DNA from: Ignavibacteria bacterium
GTDB taxonomy: Bacteria > Bacteroidota > Ignavibacteria > Kapaibacteriales > UBA4661
DNA: 64,000 bases
Reading direction: 5' to 3'
NCBI GenBank assembly: GCA_014654705.1
Contig: JACVZY010000110.1
Location: 78,859 to 142,858 of the forward strand
The first letter of the stretch is position 1; each line of letters begins with the position of its first letter. Position numbers and translations under genes: made by a program. Positions 41,153-49,932 of the stretch are shown here, one piece after another. Below the pieces are notes generated by a model. It was not told where the DNA came from, made no database searches, and saw nothing but the letters and a program-made list of their open reading frames with translations.

Positions 41153-43489
41153 TTATAAAAGAACTCTCACGCCCGCCAACCACATTCGTCCATCCGCAGG
41201 AACAATCCCCGGTCCAGGATAACCCGTGCTGCGGCGAGTGAAATACCGATAGTCAAAGAGATTATTGACACTTCCCTCCAGAGACAGCCACGATAAAACC
41301 CGCCACCGCACGCTAACATCAGCAACAGTATATTCCGGCACTATTCCTTGCTGCCCATCTGCTTGCGTTAGTGTATTTGCCGCATTCGAGAAACTTTTCC
41401 CAACATAGCTGCCTTGGAGCGTTAGCGAAAAGACATCAGAAATTGCGTAGGTAAAACCTGAACGGACCATCCAGTCCGGTGCAAATTCGACACGATTGCC
41501 GAGCATATTTGCGAGCGGTGTTGTGGAGCCGCTTTGAGTACGTTCTGCACGAATGTCGTTGACATAACGGGCGTCGGTATAGCTTGCAGAAATAAAGAGT
41601 GAGGGGGAACCGATGTTTTGCGCAAGTTCACTCGCTCCAGCAAGCCTGAAGAAATCAATATCCAAAAGAAACTCCATTCCCACGTGCTGCGAAGCCGCAA
41701 TATTGGTTCTAAGCGCCGTGGCTCCGAAGGTGAGCAATAATTTTTCTTCTTCTGTAAGAATTGACATAGGCAAAACCCCGACGCGATTGTTGTAGCGCAC
41801 AAAAAAAGCCGACACATCCCACCGTAAGCCGCTTCCCACAACACCTCTCACGCCAATATCGGACGAAAAACCCGTTGAGGACTGAATGTTCGGGTCAACG
41901 GCGGTAAGATCAGTTTGAAATTGATCAGAAAAAAGTGCCGGTCGATACGCCTGTGCAAAATTTCCATACAACTCCAAAGAAGGCAGCAGAGTGGGAGCAA
42001 GGAAAACACTCAATCCAATCCCGGCAAGCGGAATAATTTCGCTGTAGGATGCCTGTACTGCGGTCGCCACGCCAAGCGTATCGAATGCTTTCGGCGATGT
42101 CGTGGCATATTCACGGGTGTAGGAGCCGGATCCCAAAGTTGCAATGCGCTCCAGACGCAGTCCCGGCGAAATGGCAATATACTGGCTCAATTGGATTTTT
42201 GCTTCAGCAAAGGCAGCAAGATTAACTGTGACAAAATTCAAATCTCTTGAGAGTGGGGCTGCAAACGTAAAATCTGCTTCGCTACCCCCAACGCCTCTCC
42301 CTTGCTTTCGCTCGGTGGAGCCACGCGAAGCACGAACCCCAGCAGCAAGCGTTATAGGCAATCCCATGAGCACACCGTCATTGATTGAGCGAGCTTCAAA
42401 ACCGATATTGGCATAAAAATCTTGATTGACGCGGCGGCGATTTGTGCCGTCGTCCACCACGCTTGTACTGCTTATCAAGCCCACACTATTGCGCTCTCCC
42501 AGCAAGCCAAACGCTTTCAGACTGAGACGAGAAGTTTCAGAAAAACGATGGTCGAACGTCAATGTCGGCAAAAGCCACGATGCCGCAAACCAATCCCGCG
42601 TGCGAAATGCCTCCTGCGGATTGGCAGCAAACTGCGCTTCGGTAAGCCCAGACGGCTGCTGCAAGCGATATTCCATGCGGGTTAGGCTTACCCCTAGGCG
42701 CGTGTCAGACGAAAAGGCGTATCCAAGTTTTGCCAGTACAGTGGATTGCTGAAAACCATTGTTTTGTCGCCACCCATCGCCCCGCCGGAAATTGAGGGCT
42801 GCGTAATAATCCAATCCAGCTTCATTGCTAGTCTTGAATGTTCCGCCGGCAGCAGTATAGGTTGAATACAAATTTCCGGAACCAAGTATTTGCGAGCTTT
42901 CCAGCGCAATAATCTTGTTTTTAGGTGCCGACTTTGTACAATAATTCAGCAAGCCGCCAAATTGGGGACCATACTGCAAACTGCTCGAACCCCTGACCAT
43001 ATCTATATGTTCAAGCATTTCAAAAGCGGGTGTATAGTACGCTTCGGGATACCCAAGCGGGTCAGAAGAAATATCATACCCGTCTTGCCTCACATTAAAT
43101 TCCCACGAACGATTTGGGCTAAGACCACGTACACCTACGTTTGCCTGAACCCCTGAACCATCGTGCTCCCAGATAAACACTCCGGGAGTTTGTGAGAAAA
43201 CTTGACGGGTGTTATTGAGCGAAACGTTTGCCGAAAGCGCACGAACATTGATTCGCTCAGCTTTTTTACCATTGTAAAGTGTTGTTCCTTCCACGGCAGG
43301 AATAATAGTCACTGCTGCAGGACGACCGGAGGAAACATCTACAGCCTGGAGTCGATATTTTCTTTTCACACTGTCCGATGACGGATTACCTTGAGCCACA
43401 AGAATTTCATGCAGCATCAAAAAAATGAACAGTGCAACGGAAAAATACTTCCAACGTTGGGTGCACTGCGTACAAAAGACGGTGTACAT
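41153..43489 (-). CDS. TonB-dependent outer membrane receptor (FecA-like)
   Basis: A 778-residue outer-membrane receptor. The start at 43489 gives a signal with a hydrophobic core (YFSVALFIFLMLHEILVAQG). The plug domain (about 65-195) shows RQVFSQTPGVFIWEHDGSGVQANVGVRGLSPNR, DGYDIS and IDMVRGSSSLQYGPQFGGLLNY, the last being the usual plug end, here quoted in parts. The barrel follows with many alternating strands and ends NLFDYRYFTRRSTGYPGPGIVPADGR...VRVLL, the TonB receptor C-terminal signature. The nearest described group is Fe(III)-dicitrate-type receptors, but substrate cannot be read from the sequence. No anti-sigma/sigma pair or SusD partner is adjacent. A heme oxygenase lies 3 kb upstream, only loosely suggesting iron. 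Confidence 0.9.
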   Translation of the reverse strand: MYTVFCTQCTQRWKYFSVALFIFLMLHEILVAQGNPSSDSVKRKYRLQAVDVSSGRPAAVTIIPAVEGTTLYNGKKAERINVRALSANVSLNNTRQVFSQTPGVFIWEHDGSGVQANVGVRGLSPNRSWEFNVRQDGYDISSDPLGYPEAYYTPAFEMLEHIDMVRGSSSLQYGPQFGGLLNYCTKSAPKNKIIALESSQILGSGNLYSTYTAAGGTFKTSNEAGLDYYAALNFRRGDGWRQNNGFQQSTVLAKLGYAFSSDTRLGVSLTRMEYRLQQPSGLTEAQFAANPQEAFRTRDWFAASWLLPTLTFDHRFSETSRLSLKAFGLLGERNSVGLISSTSVVDDGTNRRRVNQDFYANIGFEARSINDGVLMGLPITLAAGVRASRGSTERKQGRGVGGSEADFTFAAPLSRDLNFVTVNLAAFAEAKIQLSQYIAISPGLRLERIATLGSGSYTREYATTSPKAFDTLGVATAVQASYSEIIPLAGIGLSVFLAPTLLPSLELYGNFAQAYRPALFSDQFQTDLTAVDPNIQSSTGFSSDIGVRGVVGSGLRWDVSAFFVRYNNRVGVLPMSILTEEEKLLLTFGATALRTNIAASQHVGMEFLLDIDFFRLAGASELAQNIGSPSLFISASYTDARYVNDIRAERTQSGSTTPLANMLGNRVEFAPDWMVRSGFTYAISDVFSLTLQGSYVGKSFSNAANTLTQADGQQGIVPEYTVADVSVRWRVLSWLSLEGSVNNLFDYRYFTRRSTGYPGPGIVPADGRMWLAGVRVLL

Positions 43490-43632
43490 TATTAAGAAGA
43501 AAATGAATGAAGAATTTAGGAACGTGAATTGTGCCGAAAGTTGATAAATAACAGGCATACACATCCGAAGCGTACCTTGAAGGTCGCTTGAAGAGTGTTG
43601 CCGAGAAGCTAGCTTCTACAAAGCCGACTGGA

Positions 43633-44874
43633 TTAAAATGTGACCGATATATCTACGGGTTTTTCACCTCGCAAAACTCGCACGGGTACGGTGTCTCCAG
43701 CTTTTAGCTTAGACAGTGCTTCCATGTATGCCTGAATATCCGTAATCTCTGTCTGCCCGATTTTCACGACGACATCACCGTCTTGCAAGCCAGCTTTTGC
43801 TCCCGCCCGACCAGCGGTAACAGCATCCACCTTCAAGCCTTTGCCAGAGTAGCTGTACGACGGCATCACACCGAGAGAGACTTTGTAGCTATGCCCTGTC
43901 TGCTGCTTGACGCGAGTTTGTGCAAATGCAAGTTTTGGTACAGCTTGCAGCGAATCCATGATGTTCACGATATACCGCAAGACCTTTGCTTCACCGCTCA
44001 GGTTGATACGCTCAATATCATCCGATGGCTTGTGGTAGTCACTGTGTACGCCCGTAAAAAAGAAAAGCACAGGAATTTTTTTGAGGTAAAACGAAGTGTG
44101 GTCGGAAGGTCCCACACCCGACGAATCGAGTGCCAGTGCGAACTGATTGCTAAACGAGCGTTCAGCAACACTCTTGACAAGTGTCTCAAATGCAGGACTC
44201 GTGCCGACACCACCAACGATGAGTTCTTTTTTTGCCTCGTCAAAACGCCCAATCATGTCCAGATTTACCATGCAATGAACTTTTTCAAGCGGCACGGTCG
44301 GATATTCGCTAAAATGTTTTGAACCGAGCAAGCCCAACTCCTCACCGGAGAAGCAGAGAAAAAGGAAATTATACGGCTCTTTGACGGTGTTAGTCGCATA
44401 GAGCCGCGCCAATTCCAGTATGCCCGCCACACCCGAAGCATTGTCGTCTGCACCGTTGTGGATTTTACCTTTGGGCACAGGGTCGAGCGACGAGCCGTCA
44501 TAACCAAGCCCTAAATGGTCGTAGTGCGCACCAAAGACGATAGTTCGCGCTGCACCGTTATCCAGAAAGGCAGCCACATTCATTGCCAAACGATTGCTGT
44601 CCGGCAGCACATCATTTTTCTTGATAAGCGGAAACGTCTGGAAAAACGTGCCATTATCGCCTTTTGGTGACAGACGCAATGAACGGAAATAGTTTGCAAG
44701 ATACTCCGCAGCACGTTTTTCATCGGGGGTGCTGGTACCGCGCCCATGCAAAGAATCGCTTGCAAGGAAGCCAATATGCCGTCGAAGCAAGGTTGTGTCA
44801 ATGGTTTGAGCGTTGAGAGAACCAACAAGTAGTATAGTCCCTGCAACAAAGATTCTAAAGAAGAGGTGCTTCAT
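43633..44874 (-). CDS. M28-family zinc aminopeptidase with C-terminal PDZ domain
   Basis: A 413-residue secreted peptidase. The start at 44874 gives the signal MKHLFFRIFVAGTILLVGSLNAQ. Zinc-binding and catalytic residues of the M28 family are visible: His and Asp in FGAHYDHLGLG, bridging Asp in HNGADDNASGV, Glu pair in FSGEELGLLG, Asp in NLDMIGR and the late His in HSDYHKPSDD. Residues about 325-413 form a PDZ domain (SYSGKGLKVDAVTAGRAGAKAGLQDGDVVVKIGQ), which often binds substrate C-termini. It acts in the periplasm or outside. It lies 23 bp downstream of the PD40 propeller gene, so the two are almost surely co-transcribed; this pairing suggests a protein-degradation unit. Confidence 0.92.
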   Translation of the reverse strand: MKHLFFRIFVAGTILLVGSLNAQTIDTTLLRRHIGFLASDSLHGRGTSTPDEKRAAEYLANYFRSLRLSPKGDNGTFFQTFPLIKKNDVLPDSNRLAMNVAAFLDNGAARTIVFGAHYDHLGLGYDGSSLDPVPKGKIHNGADDNASGVAGILELARLYATNTVKEPYNFLFLCFSGEELGLLGSKHFSEYPTVPLEKVHCMVNLDMIGRFDEAKKELIVGGVGTSPAFETLVKSVAERSFSNQFALALDSSGVGPSDHTSFYLKKIPVLFFFTGVHSDYHKPSDDIERINLSGEAKVLRYIVNIMDSLQAVPKLAFAQTRVKQQTGHSYKVSLGVMPSYSYSGKGLKVDAVTAGRAGAKAGLQDGDVVVKIGQTEITDIQAYMEALSKLKAGDTVPVRVLRGEKPVDISVTF

Positions 44875-44897
44875 ATTGTTTTGAATATAGAAAAAAA

Positions 44898-46010
44898 TTA
44901 ATCCACCCAATCGGCTATAAACAAGTTTGTGTCTCGTGTGCCGCCATTGCTACGATTTGAGGAAAAAATAAGTTTTTTACCATCCGGTGAAAACATCGGA
45001 AACGCATTAAAAATACTCTCGCCCGTAATCTGCTCCAGTCCCGTACCGTCTGTATTGACCATGTACAACTGAAAATCGTACCCTCGTGTCGAATGGTGAT
45101 TCGAGGCAAAAATTATTTTTTTGCCCGACGGATGAAAAAACGGTGCCCAGTTCGCCTTGCCGAGATGTGTGATTTGGCGTAGATTTGAGCCATCCACATT
45201 GCAAGTGTAAATTTCCATATTCGTCGGCGCTACAAGCCCCATACTGAGTAATTCCTTGTACTCCGCAATTTCCTCCGGCGTAGTGGGACGCGATGCGCGA
45301 AAAACAAGTTGCTTGCCGTCGGGCGAAAAAAATGCGCCACCGTCGTATCCCAAGCCGCTTGTAATCTGCTTTTGATTTGTGCCATCCACATTCATTGTCC
45401 ATAGCTCTAAGTCGCCGGAGCGGTCAGAGGTGAAGACAATTTTATCACCCTTGGGAGAAATTGTTGCCTCTGCATCGTAGCCGGACGTGGTAGCGAGCGG
45501 CTTCATATTGTTGCCATCAAGCGCTGCCACATAAATATCGTATGTGCGATGGACAGCCCAGAGATATTTTTTGAGGTACTCCGGCTTAGTTACAACAGGC
45601 ATCGGCGTACAAACGCTGTCTGTGCGGTGCGTGGAGCCAAAAAGAACGTGCTTGCCATCGGGCATGATGTATGAACACGTTGTGCGCCCGCGCCCTGTGC
45701 TGATGCGCGCAGGACGGTAGGCGGAATCACGCATTTTGAGCGAGTCTGCCAACGGCAGGTAAAAAATCTGGTCGCATTGCAAGCCCCATTTAGGGTTATT
45801 GGACTGAAATGAAATCGCTTGACCGTTTGCCCCGAAATAGGCTTCGGCGTTGTCGCCGCCAAAAGTGATTTGGCGAAGATTTGTGAGATGGCGGGACTCT
45901 TTGACGGCTGGTTTTGCTGCCTGCGAGGACTGTCCGGATGATTGGGCAGTGGCAATAAAAGGCGTTTCGCAGAATACGATTACGACGACGAGAAGTGCAA
46001 AAAGGCGCAT
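44898..46010 (-). CDS. Secreted TolB-like PD40 beta-propeller protein
   Basis: A 370-residue exported protein with signal MRLFALLVVVIVFCETPFIATAQ. It contains at least five PD40/WD40-like propeller repeats with the motif (F)SPDGKxIxFxSxRxG: TISPKGDKIVFTSDRSG, FFSPDGKQLVFRASR, FFHPSGKKIIFASNHH and MFSPDGKKLIFSSNRSNGG, with LWTMNVDGTNQKQIT-type strands between them. It resembles the TolB C-terminal propeller but lacks the TolB N-terminal domain. Probable role: periplasmic substrate or partner binding. The M28 peptidase follows 23 bp downstream. Confidence 0.88.
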   Translation of the reverse strand: MRLFALLVVVIVFCETPFIATAQSSGQSSQAAKPAVKESRHLTNLRQITFGGDNAEAYFGANGQAISFQSNNPKWGLQCDQIFYLPLADSLKMRDSAYRPARISTGRGRTTCSYIMPDGKHVLFGSTHRTDSVCTPMPVVTKPEYLKKYLWAVHRTYDIYVAALDGNNMKPLATTSGYDAEATISPKGDKIVFTSDRSGDLELWTMNVDGTNQKQITSGLGYDGGAFFSPDGKQLVFRASRPTTPEEIAEYKELLSMGLVAPTNMEIYTCNVDGSNLRQITHLGKANWAPFFHPSGKKIIFASNHHSTRGYDFQLYMVNTDGTGLEQITGESIFNAFPMFSPDGKKLIFSSNRSNGGTRDTNLFIADWVD

Positions 46011-46073
46011 AAATGCTTACAATGGATATAAAATTTATGATTTAGTTCTGCCAATAATTAGCGTTGGTGTCGC

Positions 46074-46277
46074 TTAATTCCAATGCAAATCGGCGGCGTG
46101 CTTGCGAATATGCAACTTTACTGCCGCACAAGCAAGGAGTTCTCTGAGCTCCACCGCTTCGTGTTTATGCAGCACAAACGTTGCACCCGTACTGCCGACG
46201 GCAATATGAATTTTCCGACGGTGTGATGAATGAGCGAAGGCTTGTTCCCACGCATCAAGATCAAGACGGTCTATCAT
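46074..46277 (-). CDS. C-terminal part of a split small Bacteroidota protein
   Basis: A 67-residue frame starting MIDRLDLDAWEQAF. Its ATG overlaps the TGA of the preceding fragment as ATGA (46274-46277). Read together, the two give a natural 110-residue protein: FSSEGFRTFWK followed by MIDRLDLDAWEQ, with later HRRKIHIAVGSTGATFVLHKHEAVELRELL. The join looks like small conserved Bacteroidota proteins with an N-terminal CxxC pair, possibly DUF6686, which is a low-confidence recollection. A single missing A in the GGAAATG run would explain the split. Translational coupling or programmed -1 shifting is also possible. Confidence 0.55.
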   Translation of the reverse strand: MIDRLDLDAWEQAFAHSSHRRKIHIAVGSTGATFVLHKHEAVELRELLACAAVKLHIRKHAADLHWN

Positions 46278-46405
46278 TTCCAAAATGTGCGAAAACCTTC
46301 AGAACTAAAACGCAGTTCTGTCGTGCCGAATTCAACATGAATAGATTCGCAATGATCACAGCGAAAGACCTGACCGTTTCGAGTTTTGTGAAGAATAATC
46401 GCCAT
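46274..46405 (-). CDS. N-terminal part of a split small CxxC protein
   Basis: A 43-residue frame from the ATG at 46405: MAIILHKTRNGQVFRCDHCESI, then HVEFGTTELRFSSEGFRTFWK and TGA. CDHC is a CxxC pair of zinc-ribbon type. The reading frame stops exactly where the next fragment begins. A good Bacteroidota promoter lies at 46428-46459, so the locus is expressed from its own start. The product of this fragment alone would be too short for a fold of its own. Confidence 0.55.
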   Translation of the reverse strand: MAIILHKTRNGQVFRCDHCESIHVEFGTTELRFSSEGFRTFWK

Positions 46406-46427
46406 ACGAAATATTAAAAGATAAGAA

Positions 46428-46459
46428 CAAATATACAAAAAATTGTAATTACACACAAA
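46428..46459 (-). promoter_or_regulatory. Bacteroidota-type promoter of the split CxxC gene
   Basis: On the minus strand: TTTG (46459-46456), 20 bp, TATATTTG (46435-46428), matching TTTG-N19/20-TAnnTTTG. The start codon at 46405 follows 23 bp later. Confidence 0.65.
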
Positions 46460-46512
46460 AGGACGCAAGTATGGGAAAACATACTTGCCAGAGGAACAAA
46501 AAATACAAACTT

Positions 46513-47124
46513 CTACACTTCTACGACACCAACCTCATGCATTAGCCAGCGCTCCAAGGCAGCAAAGGTCTCTTTTGCACTACTAATAATGACGGATTCG
46601 TTTGCCTCATTGTCATTCGCCGCGCTTACAATCGCTTCGCAGAACCCCTTCCACATTACGCCAACATTTGCGCCGTAGCTGGAGAAATAGGCAGCGCCAT
46701 TTTCTGCGGTGAAGCCAAACATTTTTTGCACTTGGCGAGCCTGAATCTGCCCGCCCAGCGTGGAGCCTTCCATCACGTACATCACCCCGACAGCCGCTTC
46801 GAGGCTGTTCATCGGCGGTAAATCCTCAGCACTAGGCAGCAATGCAATTTCTACATCTGTCATACCCAACGCCCGTAGGTCTTGCTCCAAAAGCGTAATT
46901 TTACGGCGTTCATCAAAAGCAATACCGAGACGAGACCATTCAAAGGCAGACAACGCCTGCTCTAACGGAAGGTGAAAGCCGTAGAATTTCTGCAAAAATT
47001 CTTTGTACTGTTCAATGCTCATCGTGCCGTCCATCATGGCTTTGCCAAACGGGTTGCCTTCTACACTGTCATGCTGTGGGCGCGTTTGGCTCTTGAGTTC
47101 GGTCAAAATGCGAGGTTTTTCCAT
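46513..47124 (-). CDS. Heme oxygenase (biliverdin-producing)
   Basis: A 203-residue cytoplasmic enzyme of the bacterial heme oxygenase family (BphO/HemO-like). The proximal heme ligand is His18 in TRPQHDSVEG. Later blocks are EFLQKFYGFHLPLEQAL and AAVGVMYVMEGSTLGGQIQARQV, the characteristic VMEGSTLGG segment of the distal helix, and FSSYGANVGVMWKGF near the end. It oxidises heme to biliverdin, CO and iron; possible uses are iron release from heme or making the bilin chromophore for phytochromes. No bacteriophytochrome is in the window. It is transcribed alone from a well-formed promoter at 47178-47209. Confidence 0.9.
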   Translation of the reverse strand: MEKPRILTELKSQTRPQHDSVEGNPFGKAMMDGTMSIEQYKEFLQKFYGFHLPLEQALSAFEWSRLGIAFDERRKITLLEQDLRALGMTDVEIALLPSAEDLPPMNSLEAAVGVMYVMEGSTLGGQIQARQVQKMFGFTAENGAAYFSSYGANVGVMWKGFCEAIVSAANDNEANESVIISSAKETFAALERWLMHEVGVVEV

Positions 47125-47177
47125 TTTTGAATTGAATAGTTGTTAAAACTAATTTAGACTAAGTATAAATAACAATA

Positions 47178-47209
47178 CAAATATAAAGTACCAATTTCAC
47201 ATTTGCAAA
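47178..47209 (-). promoter_or_regulatory. Bacteroidota-type promoter of heme oxygenase
   Basis: On the minus strand: TTTG (47209-47206), 20 bp, TATATTTG (47185-47178), an almost ideal TTTG/TAnnTTTG promoter. The leader is about 50 nt. Confidence 0.7.
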
Positions 47210-47306
47210 CCTTATTTAGACATAATTCAAATAAGAAAAAAGGTAAGGCGGAAGTTAGTATTCACGTGCTGCCTCCGTCTTACTTCAGTAGTTCGCAGCC
47301 AATTTT

Positions 47307-48224
47307 TTATGGATTCTGCACCCCACGACCAGCGTCATCTGCCAAAATTTGTTCTACATACGCCCGAGGTCTCTCCCACAGCCGTTTTCCCGTTCGCTCG
47401 GTAAAAAAGCCAAAGTGCCCAAGATGCTTCACTCCTGCCTCTTCCGGCGTTACACGCTCCATTTCAACCGAAATCCCAGAATAAAACTTCAGAATCTCCT
47501 GCCCCGTTCGCTCATTTGCAATCGGGTCGTCACTGACAATATACGCCCGCCATGGTAGCAAAATATCGTCGTAAAAATGATTCTTGATTGTTTTGCCAAA
47601 GAAATGCCTGAGATAGCGAGGCTGTCTGCACCACGCCGCCCACTCACGCGCTACACCTTTCGGCAAGTCTTCGCCCTGTCCGATAGCTTTTGCGGGCGCA
47701 TACCCTAGAAAAAACGTTGTCAGCGGAATAAAAACATACCAAATGAATGCTGTAAAATACTTGAACGGTGCGGGGAAAATTCGCCAGTAGCCAACAGAAG
47801 AGGCAATACTGACCACGCCAGCCAGCAAATGATGGTTCGGCATCAGACCAATCAACTGCCCTCCCATGCTGTGTGCGATGACAAATTTCTTCAAATGAGG
47901 ATAATGCCAGTGCAGCCAATTCAAGACCCCCGGCATATCGCGCTCCCCCCAATCACGGGTATTTGCCTCAAAGCCGCGTAACGATGCGGGACGTGACGCA
48001 CCTATACCACGATAATCGAATACCACGACCACAAATCCCTGCTCCGCCCAAAACTTCGCAAACTTCAGATAAAATTCTTTTTTGATGCCTGTGCCACTAT
48101 GAATTTGAATAGTCGCTTTTGCCTCGCCTATCGGCTCCAGTACGATTGCTGCGAGGTCGAAGCCGTCGGTAGCAGATATGCTCACGGTCTTGGTTGTGAA
48201 ACGCGGTTGTGTGAGAGTTTCCAT
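47307..48224 (-). CDS. Alpha/beta hydrolase (COG4757-like), TetR-regulon member
   Basis: A 305-residue hydrolase without signal peptide. It has VVVFDYRGIGAS, the nucleophile elbow AHSMGG with Ser119, and a late histidine in VKHLGHFGFF. Hydrophobic stretches around 150-175 form a lid-like part that could bind acyl chains. The best family match by eye is the COG4757-type predicted esterases. The upstream 20-bp palindrome at 48264-48283 is shared with the MaoC, DUF4442, transglutaminase-like and TetR genes, implying joint control. An acyl or ester substrate is likely by inference. Confidence 0.8.
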   Translation of the reverse strand: METLTQPRFTTKTVSISATDGFDLAAIVLEPIGEAKATIQIHSGTGIKKEFYLKFAKFWAEQGFVVVVFDYRGIGASRPASLRGFEANTRDWGERDMPGVLNWLHWHYPHLKKFVIAHSMGGQLIGLMPNHHLLAGVVSIASSVGYWRIFPAPFKYFTAFIWYVFIPLTTFFLGYAPAKAIGQGEDLPKGVAREWAAWCRQPRYLRHFFGKTIKNHFYDDILLPWRAYIVSDDPIANERTGQEILKFYSGISVEMERVTPEEAGVKHLGHFGFFTERTGKRLWERPRAYVEQILADDAGRGVQNP

Positions 48225-48263
48225 AGTTGGAAAAAGTGTTTGGGTAGAATAATTCTTAATTTA

Positions 48264-48283
48264 TACTAAACGTTCATTCAAAT
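48264..48283. promoter_or_regulatory. TetR-type operator candidate 1
   Basis: TACTAAACGTTCATTCAAAT, 40 bp upstream of the alpha/beta hydrolase start. It shares the left half TACTAAACG with the site at the tetR gene; the right half is weaker. Confidence 0.6.
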
Positions 48284-48326
48284 TAAGTGCAATACAATAT
48301 CATTTAGAGCTTTCGCAAACAAATTG

Positions 48327-48350
48327 GAGCGCAAACGGAAGTTCGCGCTC
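48327..48350. repeat. Palindromic hairpin element, copy 2
   Basis: GAGCGCAAAC pairs with GTTCGCGCTC around a GGAA loop, with one mismatch. The core GAAC-GGAA-GTTCGC is shared with the element at 901-930. No U-tract follows. Confidence 0.45.
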
Positions 48351-48420
48351 ATACTGGCTTTTTCCTGCTAAGAGCTTCCCCGTTCGGGCTACGAAAAAGC
48401 GCTTTGAAGAACGTTATCTA

Positions 48421-49287
48421 TTACTCAACATTTCCAAGTAGATGAACAATGTTTTTGTCAACGCTGGTGATACGAAATGATGTCTGTGCTTGCCCGTCGT
48501 CGCTATACTCCAATGCAACAGTATTGGGGAGCAGCACCGGCTTTTGGAATTGTACATCTATTTTCCGCACGGACATATTTTTTATGCGTTCAATCACCGA
48601 TGCAAACATACTCACCGAGTACCAACCATGCGCCAGCTTGCCCGGCAGACCAAATGCCTTTGCCATCACACCCGAAATATGAATCGGGTTGAAATCGCCC
48701 GAAACCTTCGCATAATCCCAGCCGATTCGGGATGGCATCACAATTTTCCCGCCATCTTTGAAGGCAGATGAATCCGGCGGCAAAGCGCCTTCATCCTTGG
48801 GCGACATGCTTTTATTTGCCGCTTTTTCCCCACCGCCCCGCTTGGCAATGTAGCCGCTTTTACAAACAGCCACGAGAGTTGAGGCTTGCCACACCTCCAC
48901 ACGAAACTGCGGGAAAAGTGAGCCGGACGGTTTACCTTCTATCGTCACGGACGATGCGAGCCGGACAGGCTGCGAGAGGTCGGGCTTTTGCAGCATTTCA
49001 AGTGAATTGGTCAAATGCACCATGCCGGGCGCGGCAAGCGGAAATTTTCCATCGCGCATCATCGCAATTTGCGCTCGCTGCGCAAGCAAGTATAGCCACG
49101 TTACGGGAAAGTCAGCGCTGTTTTGAAAGCCGCAAAATGCCGAATACTGCTTGATATTATCAGCATCCAACGCCACATTCTCAAATGTTTTTTCAAGCGA
49201 AAAAGTTTCTTTCACCGGTGGATTGCCGCGCCGAAGCGTGAGCATCACGGGCAGAAGCATCTGCGGGATAGAATCAAGATGAGCCAT
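48421..49287 (-). CDS. MaoC-like double-hotdog hydratase
   Basis: A 288-residue protein of two hotdog folds. The C-terminal one (about 180-288) carries the hydratase-2 motif YAKVSGDFNPIH (192-203, catalytic Asp198 and His203) and GLPGKLAHGWYSVS, as in MaoC-type (R)-specific enoyl-CoA hydratases. The N-terminal hotdog (about 25-150) is degenerate, as in eukaryotic-type multi-domain hydratases. It would hydrate enoyl-acyl chains in fatty-acid breakdown or synthesis. A TetR-type operator lies 24 bp upstream of the start, and the DUF4442 thioesterase is the next gene upstream, so lipid metabolism under TetR control is supported by context. Confidence 0.85.
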   Translation of the reverse strand: MAHLDSIPQMLLPVMLTLRRGNPPVKETFSLEKTFENVALDADNIKQYSAFCGFQNSADFPVTWLYLLAQRAQIAMMRDGKFPLAAPGMVHLTNSLEMLQKPDLSQPVRLASSVTIEGKPSGSLFPQFRVEVWQASTLVAVCKSGYIAKRGGGEKAANKSMSPKDEGALPPDSSAFKDGGKIVMPSRIGWDYAKVSGDFNPIHISGVMAKAFGLPGKLAHGWYSVSMFASVIERIKNMSVRKIDVQFQKPVLLPNTVALEYSDDGQAQTSFRITSVDKNIVHLLGNVE

Positions 49288-49310
49288 AGCTGCCTCCGAG
49301 CAATAAATTA

Positions 49311-49330
49311 TACTGAACGATTGATTAGTA
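49311..49330. promoter_or_regulatory. TetR-type operator candidate 2
   Basis: TACTGAACGATTGATTAGTA, with outer arms TACT and AGTA in perfect symmetry, 24 bp upstream of the MaoC-like gene. Confidence 0.65.
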
Positions 49331-49350
49331 CGAAATCAAAGCATTACACG

Positions 49351-49866
49351 CTATCCTACACGCCGAACATACAGCGTTTTCAGCACCGACGCAACAAGTT
49401 TTCCATCTTCGCCAAAAACTTCTACCGTGAATTTCGGTTCGGTCTTCGTATTTGCGTCTGCCTCAGCCTTGATATCCGCTATTTGCTCTGCCGTCAGCCG
49501 GAACTCGCATGAGACTGTACCTTTGCCCGGAGAGCGAAACTGCACTTCAGCCGCTTTGTCCCAGACGATATAGTCCTTGCCAAGATTATTGATCAGCATA
49601 AACACATAAAACGGGTCGGTCATGGCATAGAGCGAGCCGCCAAAGTGCGTTCGGAAATAATTGCTATTGAACCAGCGAAGACCCATTTCAACACGTACGA
49701 AGCGGAAATCTTCGCTTATTTCTTTGACGCGCACGCCCGCACCGAAGTACGGTCCGTAGATATTAAGCAAAAAACGGAGCATTTTGGGACCGATTTTGTA
49801 ATTTCGCAAACCGCCTTGTCTGTGTTGTTTCGGTTTTTGTTCGGTTTTGAGTTCTGTCGTCGTCAT
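49351..49866 (-). CDS. DUF4442 hotdog thioesterase-like protein
   Basis: A 171-residue single hotdog protein of the DUF4442/PaaI-like group. Blocks: NIYGPYFGAGVRVKEISEDFRFVRVEMGL, RWFNSNYFRTHFGGSLYAMTDPFYVFML, VWDKAAEVQFRSPGKGTV and a late VEVFGEDGKLVASVLKTLYVRR, here spread over positions 33-170. Members probably hydrolyse acyl-CoA thioesters, though few are tested. A TetR-type palindrome starts 6 bp upstream of the ATG, close enough to cover the translation start region. The MaoC-like gene follows downstream on the same strand, 63 bp away. Confidence 0.82.
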   Translation of the reverse strand: MTTTELKTEQKPKQHRQGGLRNYKIGPKMLRFLLNIYGPYFGAGVRVKEISEDFRFVRVEMGLRWFNSNYFRTHFGGSLYAMTDPFYVFMLINNLGKDYIVWDKAAEVQFRSPGKGTVSCEFRLTAEQIADIKAEADANTKTEPKFTVEVFGEDGKLVASVLKTLYVRRVG

Positions 49867-49871
49867 GGTTT

Positions 49872-49891
49872 TACTAATTAAACGGTTAGTA
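49872..49891. promoter_or_regulatory. TetR-type operator candidate 3
   Basis: TACTAATTAAACGGTTAGTA, symmetric at the outer TACTAA/TTAGTA arms, centred 15 bp upstream of the DUF4442 start. Confidence 0.65.
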
Positions 49892-49932
49892 TGTAAGTAC
49901 TATAAATTATTCGTTGTCGGTGCGTCGCAACT

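Noticed and set aside
43590..43620. Palindrome GAAGCTAGCTTC downstream of the TonB-dependent receptor start side
   Set aside because: It has no loop and no U-tract, so neither a terminator nor a clear operator.
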